From: Acaudatibacter sp963835495
GTDB taxonomy: Bacteria; Pseudomonadota; Alphaproteobacteria; Caulobacterales; Caulobacteraceae
Assembly (NCBI GenBank): GCA_963835495.1
Contig: CAWIFQ010000003.1
Coordinates: forward strand, 1,860,001-1,924,000
Length of the DNA stretch: 64,000 nt
Reading direction: 5' to 3'
Shown here: positions 16,540-25,572 of the stretch, in pieces
How positions within the stretch are numbered: the stretch's first letter is position 1
Layout: each line of letters starts with the position of its first letter
Translations under genes and position numbers: made by a program
Notes under the pieces: generated by a model
What the model was told of the DNA's origin: nothing
The model's input: the letters and a program-made list of their open reading frames with translations, nothing else
Database searches by the model: none

Positions 16540-17220
16540 CTATTGCGTGAAGGCGGCCTCGCTTGCGCCGGAGAGCCGCGCAAACGGCCCGATCAGCAGC
16601 ACGCCGGCGAGGTAGCCGGCCAGGTGCGCCTGCCACGCCACCGGCACGCCGGCCGCGCCCGGCGTCAGGCCGGTGACGCCCAGGATCACGTTGGCGATCG
16701 CCCAGGCGGCCGCCATGCCGAGCACGGTGGGGCCGAAGATCGGGCCGATGCGGCCGCGTCCCTCGATCAGCCGCGATGCGCCGCCCAGCAGGCCCGAGAC
16801 CGCGCCGGAAGCGCCGACCACCGCGTCCGCGCCGGCGGGCGCCACGGCGAGGAACCCGAGTCCCGCCAGCGCCCCGCAAGTCAGGTAGAAGGCGTAGAAA
16901 ACGGCGGCGCCGCGGCCATTGGTTCCCATCAGCCGCGCTGCGGGCGGGCCGAATGCTACGATCGCGACGCTGTTCATCAGCACGTGGGCCCAGCTCGCGT
17001 GCAGGAACATGCAGGTCAGCAGGGTCTCCCAGCGACCGACCTTCAGGGCCGCCCAGGTCAAGGCCCAGCGGCCCACCTGGGCGTCGCCGAGAAACATCGA
17101 TTGGCCCGCATAGAGCGCAATCAGCAGCGCGGGCAACGCCACGATGGTCCACGGCGCATTGAACATCGGCTCGCGCCGCGGCTGGGGCTCGTCGATCGGT
17201 TGCCTGTCGGTTTGAACCAC
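16540..17220 (-). CDS. Rhomboid family intramembrane serine protease
   Basis: A 226-residue six-span membrane protease. The catalytic dyad is visible: the Ser in VVGASGAVSGLLGG (about residue 137) and the His in WQAHLAGYLAG (about residue 201), with the oxyanion Asn/His region in HASWAHVLMNS (about residue 79). The GTG at 17220 is kept because residues before the EPMFNAPW motif are often conserved in alphaproteobacterial homologues; an ATG at 17166 is the alternative. Substrates are unknown. Confidence 0.9.
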   Translation of the reverse strand: MVQTDRQPIDEPQPRREPMFNAPWTIVALPALLIALYAGQSMFLGDAQVGRWALTWAALKVGRWETLLTCMFLHASWAHVLMNSVAIVAFGPPAARLMGTNGRGAAVFYAFYLTCGALAGLGFLAVAPAGADAVVGASGAVSGLLGGASRLIEGRGRIGPIFGPTVLGMAAAWAIANVILGVTGLTPGAAGVPVAWQAHLAGYLAGVLLIGPFARLSGASEAAFTQ

Positions 17221-17329
17221 GTACTTCGGTCCGTCTCGTTGCGGAGAGGACCCTATTCCTTATCCGCCGACCCCCGAGCCGTTGGCCGGCCCGGGACGCG
17301 CGGAAGTAGGGAAATAGGCGCTGGGGCCC

Positions 17330-17346
17330 TGGCACAGCGGTTGCTT
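17330..17346 (+). promoter_or_regulatory. Sigma-54 (-24/-12) promoter of hfaABD
   Basis: TGGCAC (17330-17335), 5 bp, then TTGCTT (17341-17346). The GG and GC doublets are separated by exactly 10 bp, as the RpoN consensus requires. The element points toward hfaA, whose ATG is at 17387, leaving a leader of about 30 nt. An imperfect inverted repeat (CCTATTCC near 17252, GGAAATAGG near 17310) upstream could be an activator site; that part is speculative. Confidence 0.75.
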
Positions 17347-17386
17347 GGGGGCGGGCCTGTTGTCCTGTTCCTGGAGCGCCAAGCTC

Positions 17387-17827
17387 ATGATTGATTTGAC
17401 TTCGCGCGGCAAGATGGTTCTCGGCGCGACCGCCGCGCTCGCGGGGTTTGTCCTCGCGGGCGCAGCCGACGCCCAGACGATGAACGCCAATTCGGCCAGC
17501 TACAACGCCGGCTATGGCCGCGTCGCCGACCAGGAGAACCAGCCGGTCGACGTCAGCCTTCGCGACGCCAACGGCAACCTCGTGGCCGTCGACGGCGTGA
17601 TCCAGGCCGGCCAGGACCAGAGCGTCTTTTCCAACTTCGGCGCCGGCGGGGCCTTCGACACGGCCTCCGGCGTCAGCACGTCCAGCGGCGCATCGGCCGT
17701 CGGCAACAATCTGGTGGTTGTCACTCAGGGCAACAACAACACCGTCATCGTCAATTCGACCCAGACCAACACAGGCAACGTCAGCGCGTCCTCGTCGCTG
17801 AGCGGGGGTGTCAGCAATGCTCACTAG
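17387..17827 (+). CDS. hfaA: Holdfast anchor protein HfaA
   Basis: A 146-residue secreted curlin-like protein that in Caulobacter helps fix the polysaccharide holdfast to the stalk tip. It has a Sec signal peptide ending near AGAADAQ (about residue 30) and Gln/Asn-rich amyloid-type segments such as VVVTQGNNNTVIVNSTQTNT near the C-terminus. The ATG at 17387 has GGAG about 11 nt upstream. Its 3' end overlaps hfaB by 11 bp. The identity rests on the HfaA-like curlin motifs together with the CsgG-like HfaB and HfaD that follow. Confidence 0.85.
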   Translation: MIDLTSRGKMVLGATAALAGFVLAGAADAQTMNANSASYNAGYGRVADQENQPVDVSLRDANGNLVAVDGVIQAGQDQSVFSNFGAGGAFDTASGVSTSSGASAVGNNLVVVTQGNNNTVIVNSTQTNTGNVSASSSLSGGVSNAH

Positions 17828-18869
17828 TGCTTTCAGCGCCGGCAAACGGCTTACCGCCCTTCTCAGCGCCAGCGGCCTCGTGCTCTCGGCCTGCGCCAGC
17901 CCGGTCGCGGGCCCCTCGGGGCTCTACGCGCAGCCGTCGGGCAATGCGCCGGTGGTCGCCAACCCGACGCCTTACTCCGCGGCGCTGGTCTGCGAGGCCG
18001 AATACGCCCGGGCCCGCAACCTCAACGCCCCGCGTATCGCGATCGGCCGCATCGCCGACTACACCGGCAAGTACGAAGCCGACGGCTCGGGCCGCAAGCT
18101 GACCCAGGGCGCTTCGCTGATGGCGATGAGCGCCTTCGCCAAGGCCGGCGTGCCGCTGGTCGAACGCTACGACACCTCGGTCTCGGAACTCGAGCTGAAG
18201 TACGCCAACTCGAAGCTGATCTCCGACCATCCGGTCGCCGGCGGCGCGACGCCCGCCGAGTTCCGCCGCATCATGGCCGGCCAGGTGCCCGGCTCCGACT
18301 TCTACCTCGCCGGCGGCATCACCGAGCTGAACTTCAACATCGCGTCCAACGGCCTCAACGTCGACGCCGGCGGCACGAACACCACCGATCCCAAGGGCAG
18401 CCTGGGCGCGACGACCTACATCATGAACATCGGTCTCGACCTGCGCCTGATCAACACGCGCACCCTCGAGGTCGTGGACGTCATCTCGTATCAGAAGCAG
18501 ATCCTGGCCCACCAGGTCGGCGTCGGCGTCTTCAAGATCTGGAACGGCTTCGCCGGAGACTTCTCGGTCGGCGAAGGCGGCCAGGAGCCGCTGCAGCTGG
18601 GCGTCCGCGCGGTGATCGAGCGCGCCACGGCCGAGATGGTCGCCAATCTCTACGGCATGCCGGGCCCCGAGGCCTGCATGCAGTCCGACCCGCTCGGCGA
18701 TCGCGTCACCACCGGCCCGACGGGCGCCTTCGTGCCCGCCTACAACAACGTGGAAACCAACAATGCCGCGACCCGCCAGGATCCGAACCGCTGGAACGAT
18801 CGCCGCGACACCGTTCGCGGGCCTGCTAGCGATCCCGCTGGCGGTGGCGTGGTGCGCGACCGCTACTAG
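17817..18869 (+). CDS. hfaB: Holdfast anchor secretion lipoprotein HfaB (CsgG-like)
   Basis: A 350-residue outer-membrane lipoprotein of the CsgG family, the secretion channel for HfaA and HfaD in Caulobacter. The lipobox is Leu-Ser-Ala-Cys at about residue 24. The CsgG core includes APRIAIGRIADYTGKYE and a TYIMNIGLDLRLINTRTLEVVDV stretch resembling CsgG's membrane-inserting strands. A GTG nine bases upstream is an alternative start. Its last 36 codons overlap the start of hfaD in another frame. Confidence 0.9.
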   Translation: MLTSAFSAGKRLTALLSASGLVLSACASPVAGPSGLYAQPSGNAPVVANPTPYSAALVCEAEYARARNLNAPRIAIGRIADYTGKYEADGSGRKLTQGASLMAMSAFAKAGVPLVERYDTSVSELELKYANSKLISDHPVAGGATPAEFRRIMAGQVPGSDFYLAGGITELNFNIASNGLNVDAGGTNTTDPKGSLGATTYIMNIGLDLRLINTRTLEVVDVISYQKQILAHQVGVGVFKIWNGFAGDFSVGEGGQEPLQLGVRAVIERATAEMVANLYGMPGPEACMQSDPLGDRVTTGPTGAFVPAYNNVETNNAATRQDPNRWNDRRDTVRGPASDPAGGGVVRDRY

Positions 18870-20001
18870 TCAGGTCACGAACGAGCAGTCCCAGGGCGGG
18901 AACGTCACGGCGTCGCAGCAGCTCGACGTCGTCACCAACTCCAGCGACACGGGCGCCGTCACCACCGCGACCGGCAACAGCTTCGGCGCGGTAGTCGCTG
19001 GTTCGCTGGACGTGACGTCGCGCCAGGCGGTGTCGGGCGATGTCTCGGCGCAGACGACGATCAACGTCGCCGCCGATGCCGGTCCGTCCACCGAGGCGAT
19101 CACGTCGGCCACTGCCAACGCCGGCGCATCGGTGATGCTGGGCGGCGGCGCCTTTAGCGGCAGCTTTCTGCAGACGTCTGGGGCCGCGACAGTCGATGCG
19201 GAATCGCAGGTCAACGCCGCCAGCGCTCAAACGGGCGATGCGTCGTTCTCGGTGCAGGCGGCCGCCAACACCGAGCAGCTGGTCACCACCGACAGCGCGA
19301 TGGGCGCCGGCGTCAGCCAGTCCAGTTCGTCCACCGTCACCGCCAACGGCGGCGTGGTGTTCGGCGACGTCACCAACCAGGGATCGTTCGCGGCGAGCGG
19401 CGCCGGCAACAGCCTCACCAGCGCCGGTCAGGGCTCGTCCGCGGCGCTGGACGTGAGCCAGACCAACACCGGGGCCGTGACCCAGGGGGCGGTGTTCGCC
19501 AATTTCGGCCAGAGCGGTATCACCGCCGTCAGCGCGACCGCTTCGGGCGACAGCGCCACGATCGCCAACACGGAAGGCTCGCTCGCGGTGTCGGCGAACC
19601 AGGACAACCAGTCCTTCGTCCACGCCGAAGCGGTCGAAACTTCGTACGCCTTCGGCGGCGCCACGGTCGACGCCCAAGGTGTCGGCAATTCGGTGGTCGC
19701 CGCCAACGTCGGACCGGACCTCGCGCTCGACAATGTGCAGCTGAACGGCGCCCAGGGCGTCGAATCGAGCGCCAGCTTCCAGGGCGCCAGCGGCTACGAC
19801 GCCTCCGTCAGCTCCAGCGCCGCCGGCAACTCCGTCACCGGCATCGCCAACTCCGGCGGCGTGATGGACGTCACCAACAGCCAGACCAACCTCGGCGACG
19901 CCGCCGCCAGCACCCAGATCGGCTTGACGGGCGCCGCCCGCTCAGTGCACGGCGTCGCCACCGCTGCCGGCAACACCGCGACGTTCGTCACGGCCAACTA
20001 G
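18763..20001 (+). CDS. hfaD: Holdfast anchor adhesin HfaD
   Basis: A 412-residue secreted protein, third gene of hfaABD. An N-terminal signal sequence (ATPFAGLLAIPLAVAW, about residues 15-30) is followed by a low-charge Ala/Ser/Thr/Asn/Gln-rich body with recurrent Q-T-N-T-G-type elements, as expected for a curlin-like surface adhesin. The ATG at 18763 has GGAA about 9 nt upstream; starting later would lose the signal peptide, so the 107-bp overlap with hfaB appears real. A Cys follows Trp at residue 31, so lipidation is possible but the lipobox is atypical. Confidence 0.85.
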   Translation: MPRPARIRTAGTIAATPFAGLLAIPLAVAWCATATSQVTNEQSQGGNVTASQQLDVVTNSSDTGAVTTATGNSFGAVVAGSLDVTSRQAVSGDVSAQTTINVAADAGPSTEAITSATANAGASVMLGGGAFSGSFLQTSGAATVDAESQVNAASAQTGDASFSVQAAANTEQLVTTDSAMGAGVSQSSSSTVTANGGVVFGDVTNQGSFAASGAGNSLTSAGQGSSAALDVSQTNTGAVTQGAVFANFGQSGITAVSATASGDSATIANTEGSLAVSANQDNQSFVHAEAVETSYAFGGATVDAQGVGNSVVAANVGPDLALDNVQLNGAQGVESSASFQGASGYDASVSSSAAGNSVTGIANSGGVMDVTNSQTNLGDAAASTQIGLTGAARSVHGVATAAGNTATFVTAN

Positions 20002-20021
20002 CGGTCGTCCAGATGCAAGAA

Positions 20022-20046
20022 GGGCGGTCCCTCAACGGAACCGCCC
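20022..20046 (+). terminator. Hairpin downstream of hfaD
   Basis: GGGCGGT (20022-20028) pairs with ACCGCCC (20040-20046) 20 bp after the hfaD stop. There is no clean T-run, so intrinsic termination is plausible but not certain. Confidence 0.5.
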
Positions 20047-20332
20047 TCGCCGGCGCTCTTGTTAAAGGCTCACCGCGACGAGGGCTGTTACACCCTCGAG
20101 AGGCCGCGCGCGGGCCTTCCCCGCTCCCCGGCGGCCGCCGAAGCGGTCGCCAAGCACTTATCACAGCCATTTTTTGATCAGACTTGTGTCCGCCGCAAGG
20201 GGCGATCAGGGAAATGTGACGAAAGGGCCGGGTTCTGTAGCGCTACGGGCACAGCCGCCGCCAAACGGCCCAAGTCCGGTCCTTCCGCCGCCGCAAGCGG
20301 CTGCGACAACCAAGCCGTCGGTCGGGGCGCAG
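20047..20332. other. Intergenic region with no recognised gene
   Basis: Between the hfaD hairpin and the 3' end of the leftward sulfotransferase. No frame has coding character and no tRNA-like fold was seen. A short A/T-rich patch lies near 20170-20180. Confidence 0.5.
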
Positions 20333-21387
20333 TCAGCGTTGGGTCCGGACCCTGAACAGCCCCCCCAGCCCCCCGGGCTCGGCGCGCGGCCTGACCGACA
20401 CCCCCTCCCCTCCGAAGAACTTGGGCCCGGCGAAGAACCGGGACGCCCGGTCGAGCACCCGGCGCGCCGTGTCCCCGAGCGAGGCGTCGTCACGCCATTC
20501 GTAGCCGAACGCGCCCAGCGTCGGCTCCATGATCGCCCGGATCTCGGCCAGTTGCCGGGCCGGCTGGTTGCGCCACTTGCCGACCGACTGCGGCCGCACT
20601 TCCAGCAGTTCGTCATCGGGGTTGAGGCCCCCCACGCCGAGGAACGCGGCCAGGCGGTTCATCTCGGCGACCGGGTCGGCGACCAGCGCCTCGTAGCGGA
20701 CCTCCAGATAGCGTTCGCCCAGCATCGCCCCGTGGGCCCGCCCGAGGGTGACGCTGTTGACCCAGCGCGCCGCGTTGAACAGGTGTCCGTGGTTGCGATA
20801 GGCCCGCTGGGTCATGGGATGGCCGCGCCAGCTGTAGATGCGGTCGTCGTTGAAGTAGATCTTGCGCCAGAACGGCGCCTTGGGGGCCAGGAACGGCGAG
20901 AAGGCGACGTCGCGCCCGTCGCGGACCAGGTGGATGCAGCGCGCTTCCGGGAACAGCCGCGCCATCACAGGCATCACGTGAGTGGTCTCCGGCAGCTTCC
21001 AGCCCCAGCGCTGCCCCGCCGGTCGGTCGGCCAGGTGGGCGCTGAAGGCGGCCGAGCGCCCTGGCGCTGCAGGGTCGGATCGCCGTCGCAGAACAGCTTG
21101 GAATAGTCGGGCGCATGCGCCTCGACGAGGTGGCGGACAAGCTCGAACACATCGACGCTGTCTTCGCTGTCGTTCAGGTGCGAGCCCATGAACACGCCTA
21201 GCCGACTCAGCAGCAAGGCGAGCAGTCGGCTGCCTGAGTGGGAGGCGCTGAAGACGATGACCGGGGATCCGAGCGGCTCGAGCAGTCGGGCGGTTTCGTC
21301 GAGTTGGGTTCCGCCCTCGCACGCATGCGTCAGCGTCTCCGCGCCTTCGACAACGGCGCCACTCACCCCCAGCACTTTATCCAGCAT
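20333..21387 (-). pseudogene. Sulfotransferase, interrupted by a frameshift
   Basis: Two adjoining frames together give a roughly 351-residue P-loop sulfotransferase. The N-terminal frame holds the 5'-PAPS loop (VIVFSASHSGSRLLALLLSR, start 21387); the C-terminal frame holds the 3'-phosphate motif (CIHLVRDGRDVAFSP) and runs to a stop at 20333. The switch is near 21060, where one missing base (or two extra G's) would restore the frame. A sequence error is the simplest reading, given similar events elsewhere in the window. Such enzymes transfer sulfate from PAPS to carbohydrates or other hydroxyls; the substrate is unknown. Confidence 0.75.
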
Positions 21388-21556
21388 GCACCGGCGATCC
21401 CGTCCGTCGGCAGATTAGTGGCGTCCCAGTTGCGAACCGATTTCAGCTGATTGCGACAGGGTGTCGAAACTGCGACCTACGCTCCTCGAACGCGCCTTGA
21501 ACCCGCCTTCCGTCGCGGGCATGTTCGCACGCCAGCGGGGCGTGTCGAGAGACTTG

Positions 21557-24430
21557 ATGTTTGAACTAAAGCGTGCGGCGTTTGCCGCACTGGCCGCCCT
21601 CGGTCTCGGAACCGCGGCGCTCGCACAACCTCCGGCAGGCGGCCCGGAGTGGCCACAGGCGCATTCGGACCTGAAGGCTGACAAGGCGATTCGATTCGGC
21701 GTCCTGCCCAACGGCATGCGCTACGCCATCATGAAGAACGCCACGCCGCCGGGTCAGGTCTCGATGCGGCTGCGCTTCAACGTCGGCTCGCTGATGGAGC
21801 GCGACGACCAGCAGGGCCTGGCCCACTTCCTCGAGCACATGGCGTTCAACGGCTCGGCCAACGTGCCGGGTCGCTACACGATGGAGAAGGACCTCGAGCG
21901 GCTCGGTCTGGCCTTCGGCGCCGACACCAACGCCGGGACCAACTTCGACGCCACGACGTACAAGTTCGACCTGCCAAAGGCGGATGACCAGACCGTCGAC
22001 ACCTCGCTGATGCTGCTGCGCGAGATCGCCGGCAACCTGTCGCTGAACCAGGCGGACATGGACAAGGAGCGCGGCGCGATCCTGTCCGAGGAGCGGCTGC
22101 GCGATACGCCGTCGTACCGGATCTTCAAGGCTCGGTTCGGCTTCATGATGGCCGGCCAGCGGCCGCCCGGGCGCTTCCCGATCGGCCTCGTGCCGGTGAT
22201 CCAGAACGCCAAGGCCGACCAGATCGCCGATATCTACCACCACTACTATCGCCCCGAGCGGGCCACCCTGGTCGTCGTCGGCGACATCGATCCGGCGGCG
22301 CTCGAGGCCAAGATCACGGCGCGGTTCGGCGACTGGCGGGGCCAGGGGCCCGCCGGCGCGGACCCTGACCTGGGCAAGGTTGCGACCCGCGGCGCCGATT
22401 TCAGGCTGGCGGTCGAACCGGGCTCCCCGACCACGTTCGAGATCGCCTGGGTCGGCCCGCCGGATCTGTCGCCCGACGATCTGGTCAAGCGCCGGCGCCA
22501 GATCGTCGAGCGCCTCGCCCTGGCGGTGCTGAATCGCCGCCTGGCCACCCTGGCGCGGGAGAGCGCGCCGCCGTTCATCTCCGCCGGAGCATTCCACGGC
22601 GATCAGCTGCGGGCCGAGCAGGTGACCGGCTTGCTGGTCTACTCGCAACCCGATCGCTGGAAGGCCGCGCTCGCGACCGCCGAGACCGAGGCGCGCCGCG
22701 CGATCCAGTTCGGCGTGCGCCCGGACGAACTGCAGCGCGAGATCGCCGAAAGCGACGCGGCCCTGAAGCTTGCCGCGGCCGGCGCCGACACTCGTCGCAC
22801 CCCGGCGATGGCGGAGGAGATCGTCGGCACGCTGGATGAGAACGACGTCGAAACCAGCCCCGCCGACGACCTCGCGCTGTTCGAAGCAGCGACCAAGGAT
22901 CTGACCGCCGCACAGGTGTCCGACACGCTGAAGGGCCTGTTCGCCGGCTCGGGGCCGCTGGTGTTCATGTCGGCGCCGACGCAGGTCGACGGCGGTCTCG
23001 CGGCGGTGCGCACCGCCTTCGACAGCGCCCGCGCCGCACCGGTCACCGCGCCAGAGGCCCCGCGGCAGGTCGATTGGCCCTACACGACCTTCGGCCCCTC
23101 CGGCAAAGTCGTCGACCGCAAGGATGTGAACGATCTCGACAGCGTCTTCGTGCGCTTCGACAACGGCGTGCGCCTGACGGTGAAGCCGACCAAGTTCCGC
23201 GAGGACCAAATCCTGGTCAAGGTACGCTTCGGCGACGGGCTCGGGAGCCTGCCGCCCGACCGTCAGACCGTCACCTGGGCCGGCAGCGCTTTCGCCGAGG
23301 GCGGTCTTCGCCAGATCAGCGCCGACGACAGCGAGCGCGCGCTGGCCGGCGTGGTCTATGGCGTCACCTTCAGCGCCATGGCCGACGCCTTTGAGCTCTC
23401 CGGCGTCACCCGCCCGGCGGACGTCGCCAGCCAGCTGCAGGTGCTGGCCGCCTATGTCGCCGATCCAGGCTGGCGGCCGGAAGCGTTCCAGCGGATGAAG
23501 ACCTACGGCCTGACCCTTGAGGACCAGTACGACGCCACCGACACCGGCGTGCTCTCGCGCGACCTCGGCGGCTTGCTGCACGCCGGCGATCGCCGCTGGA
23601 CCTTCCCCAGCCGGACCGAGATCGGCGCGGAAACGCCTGACGAACTGAAGGCCGCGATCGGTCCCGCTCTGGCCGGCGCCCCGCTGGAGGTGGTCGTCGT
23701 CGGCGACATCACGGTCGACAAGGCGATCGCGGCGGTGGCGGAGACCTTCGGCGCCCTGCCCAAGCGCCCCGATCCCGCGCCGATCGCGCCGCCGGCGCAC
23801 GGTGTCGGTTTCCCGACGCCGACGGCGAGCCCGGTGGTCGAGACCCACACCGGCCGCGCTGACCAGGGCGTGGCGCTGGTGGCCTGGCCGACTACCGATT
23901 TCTGGAGCGATCCGCGAGGCGCCCGCGTCAACGGGGTCCTTGGCCGGGTGCTGCAGCTGCGCCTGACCGATACGCTGCGACTGAAGGAGGGCGTCACCTA
24001 TTCGCCGAACGCCGGCGCGGTCTCCAGCTCGGTGTTCCCGCGCTACGGTTACATCGACGCCGAGATGGAGGCGCCGCCGCCGAAGCTGGACGGCTTCTTT
24101 GCCGACATCGCCAACATCGCCGCCGACCTGCGCGACAAGCCGGTGACAGCCGACGAACTGGAGCGAGCCAAGAAGCCGGCGATCGAAGCTCTGGAGAAGG
24201 CCACCGCGACCAACGAGTACTGGCTGGATGGTCTGGCCGGAGCTCAGACCGACCCGCGCCGGCTCGACGCGCTGCGCTCGGCCGAGCCCAACCTCGAGAG
24301 CGTCTCGGCGGACGATGTGCAAAAGGCCGCGAAGACCTACTTGCGCGACGACACCGCCTGGAAGCTGGAGATCAAGCCGAAGACGGCGGTGGCCGCCGCG
24401 GCGCCGACTACGGCGGCCGCGACGCCGTAG
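21557..24430 (+). CDS. M16 family zinc metallopeptidase (PqqL-like)
   Basis: A 957-residue periplasmic peptidase of the pitrilysin family. The inverted zinc motif HFLEH lies at about residue 92 (GLAHFLEHMAFNGS) and the distal Glu about 75 residues later. The four-domain M16 architecture is complete, with the second half lacking zinc ligands. The ATG at 21557 gives a proper signal peptide (FAALAALGLGTAALAQ); upstream in-frame ATGs are less likely. It is the only gene in its interval and is divergent from the sulfotransferase. Confidence 0.9.
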   Translation: MFELKRAAFAALAALGLGTAALAQPPAGGPEWPQAHSDLKADKAIRFGVLPNGMRYAIMKNATPPGQVSMRLRFNVGSLMERDDQQGLAHFLEHMAFNGSANVPGRYTMEKDLERLGLAFGADTNAGTNFDATTYKFDLPKADDQTVDTSLMLLREIAGNLSLNQADMDKERGAILSEERLRDTPSYRIFKARFGFMMAGQRPPGRFPIGLVPVIQNAKADQIADIYHHYYRPERATLVVVGDIDPAALEAKITARFGDWRGQGPAGADPDLGKVATRGADFRLAVEPGSPTTFEIAWVGPPDLSPDDLVKRRRQIVERLALAVLNRRLATLARESAPPFISAGAFHGDQLRAEQVTGLLVYSQPDRWKAALATAETEARRAIQFGVRPDELQREIAESDAALKLAAAGADTRRTPAMAEEIVGTLDENDVETSPADDLALFEAATKDLTAAQVSDTLKGLFAGSGPLVFMSAPTQVDGGLAAVRTAFDSARAAPVTAPEAPRQVDWPYTTFGPSGKVVDRKDVNDLDSVFVRFDNGVRLTVKPTKFREDQILVKVRFGDGLGSLPPDRQTVTWAGSAFAEGGLRQISADDSERALAGVVYGVTFSAMADAFELSGVTRPADVASQLQVLAAYVADPGWRPEAFQRMKTYGLTLEDQYDATDTGVLSRDLGGLLHAGDRRWTFPSRTEIGAETPDELKAAIGPALAGAPLEVVVVGDITVDKAIAAVAETFGALPKRPDPAPIAPPAHGVGFPTPTASPVVETHTGRADQGVALVAWPTTDFWSDPRGARVNGVLGRVLQLRLTDTLRLKEGVTYSPNAGAVSSSVFPRYGYIDAEMEAPPPKLDGFFADIANIAADLRDKPVTADELERAKKPAIEALEKATATNEYWLDGLAGAQTDPRRLDALRSAEPNLESVSADDVQKAAKTYLRDDTAWKLEIKPKTAVAAAAPTTAAATP

Positions 24431-24437
24431 CTGACGT

Positions 24438-24513
24438 CTAGTGTCCCGATTCCGAAGTTCGCAAGTGCATGATGGCAGGCTCCGTCGAACTTCGGAATCG
24501 ATCAGGACACTAG
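24438..24513. repeat. Palindromic repeat (CTAGTGTCC arms)
   Basis: The left arm begins CTAGTGTCCCGATTCCGAAG and the right arm ends GGACACTAG (24505-24513), with a nested CGAAGTTCG / CGAACTTCG pair. It follows the M16 peptidase stop by 8 bp and could end its transcript. Confidence 0.75.
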
Positions 24514-24526
24514 CAAGTATAAGTTT

Positions 24527-24604
24527 CTAGTGTGCTTTTTCGGATTCGAAGTTCGCTCGCAGCCCGATCCAAAGAGCCGGCGAACTTCAAATCCAGCACA
24601 CTAG
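24527..24604. repeat. Related palindromic repeat (CTAGTGTGC arms) carrying a stop codon
   Basis: CTAGTGTGC (24527-24535) is the inverse of GCACACTAG (24596-24604), with a nested GAAGTTCGC/GCGAACTTC pair like that of the neighbouring repeat. The right arm supplies the TAG stop (24601-24603) of the leftward secreted-protein gene. Confidence 0.75.
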
Positions 24605-25416
24605 TAGGCGATCCCGCCGACGCCGCCGTCGAGGCTCATCGCCACGCTGGAGCTCTCGTGGCTGGATTCGCGGTAGGCGGTGTACTTCTCGGTGTAGACC
24701 ATGGTCAGCACCTTGATGCCGGCGCCGAAGCGGCGCAGCAGCGAGCGTTCGTTGCAGTCGCGCGCGGGCTTCTGCGGCCGGCACTCGAGCCTGCCGGCGT
24801 CCTTGCCGGGGATGTGGTAGAGCGCCTCGCCCTTCAGGCAGGTGAGCGTCTGGCCGCCCTCGAACGAGATCTTGTCGTGGAACTGGGCGATGGTGACCTG
24901 CATGTGCGAGCCGGCGATGCAGCGGTAGACTTCGCCCTCATAGGCCCCTTCAATGTCGCGCTCCGGCGCGACCTGCGAGGCGGGGTGCGGTACGTCCTTG
25001 TCGTCGAAACAGAAGGCCTGGATCACCACCTTCTCGATACGGGTGCGCATGGCCTCGTAAGCCTCGCGCTCCTCGCCGCCGACGTTCAGGTTCACCGCGG
25101 TGACCGGTCCGGGGATGATGCCGGAGCTGCCGCCGCCACCGCCGCCCACGAATGCCTGGCCCTGCGCGGCGCCGGAGGCCGACGCACTCGCGCTGACGGC
25201 GACGGCCACATTGACGTTGGTGTTGACGTTCACGTTGATGTTCGGCGGCGGAGTGTGGTGGCCGCAGTTGCACGATTTCGGGGGCGGCGGCGGCGGCGGG
25301 GGTTTGCAGCCGCAGCCGGCGGAGCCGCCGGCCAGCGCCGTGGCAGGCGCCGACGCGATCATGAGCCAGACGCCGAACCCGGCGATCATTCCCAGTAGTG
25401 TGGTCCGGCTGGCCAT
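24601..25416 (-). CDS. Secreted hypothetical protein with poly-Pro and Asn-Val repeat segment
   Basis: A 271-residue protein of no recognised family. After a signal peptide (LLGMIAGFGVWLMIASAPATALA) come two Cys-rich clusters around a run of eight prolines, then an alternating Asn-Val tract (NINVNVNTNVNVAVAV) and an alternating Ser-Ala tract, then a Gly-rich loop. The C-terminal half is a globular domain with several cysteines (CFDD, YRCIAG, LTCLKG, LECRPQ, RDCNE), probably disulfide-bonded. The ATG at 25416 is chosen because it opens the signal peptide; the frame is open for 55 codons upstream. Confidence 0.75.
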   Translation of the reverse strand: MASRTTLLGMIAGFGVWLMIASAPATALAGGSAGCGCKPPPPPPPPKSCNCGHHTPPPNINVNVNTNVNVAVAVSASASASGAAQGQAFVGGGGGGSSGIIPGPVTAVNLNVGGEEREAYEAMRTRIEKVVIQAFCFDDKDVPHPASQVAPERDIEGAYEGEVYRCIAGSHMQVTIAQFHDKISFEGGQTLTCLKGEALYHIPGKDAGRLECRPQKPARDCNERSLLRRFGAGIKVLTMVYTEKYTAYRESSHESSSVAMSLDGGVGGIAY

Positions 25417-25572
25417 TTGGCTGGCTCCCCTTGAACTTCGGTTACTTCGCTCCGCTTCGCCGCCTGGAACTGTCTCGTTCTGGCGCATCGGCGGCTTGGT
25501 CCGACTTCGCCATGCAACCCTCGTGCGGGCCTCTTCCTGGCGCGCTGACAGGGTCGCGGAGGCGATCGACCG

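Noticed and set aside
20206..20616. Short minus-strand frame with a Cys motif overlapping the sulfotransferase 3' end
   Set aside because: It reads the sulfotransferase in another frame and has no ribosome-binding site or plausible composition.
21566..24322. A 918-codon open frame on the strand opposite the M16 peptidase
   Set aside because: It is a shadow of the GC-rich codon pattern of the real gene; composition is Arg/Gly/Ala-rich with no domain.
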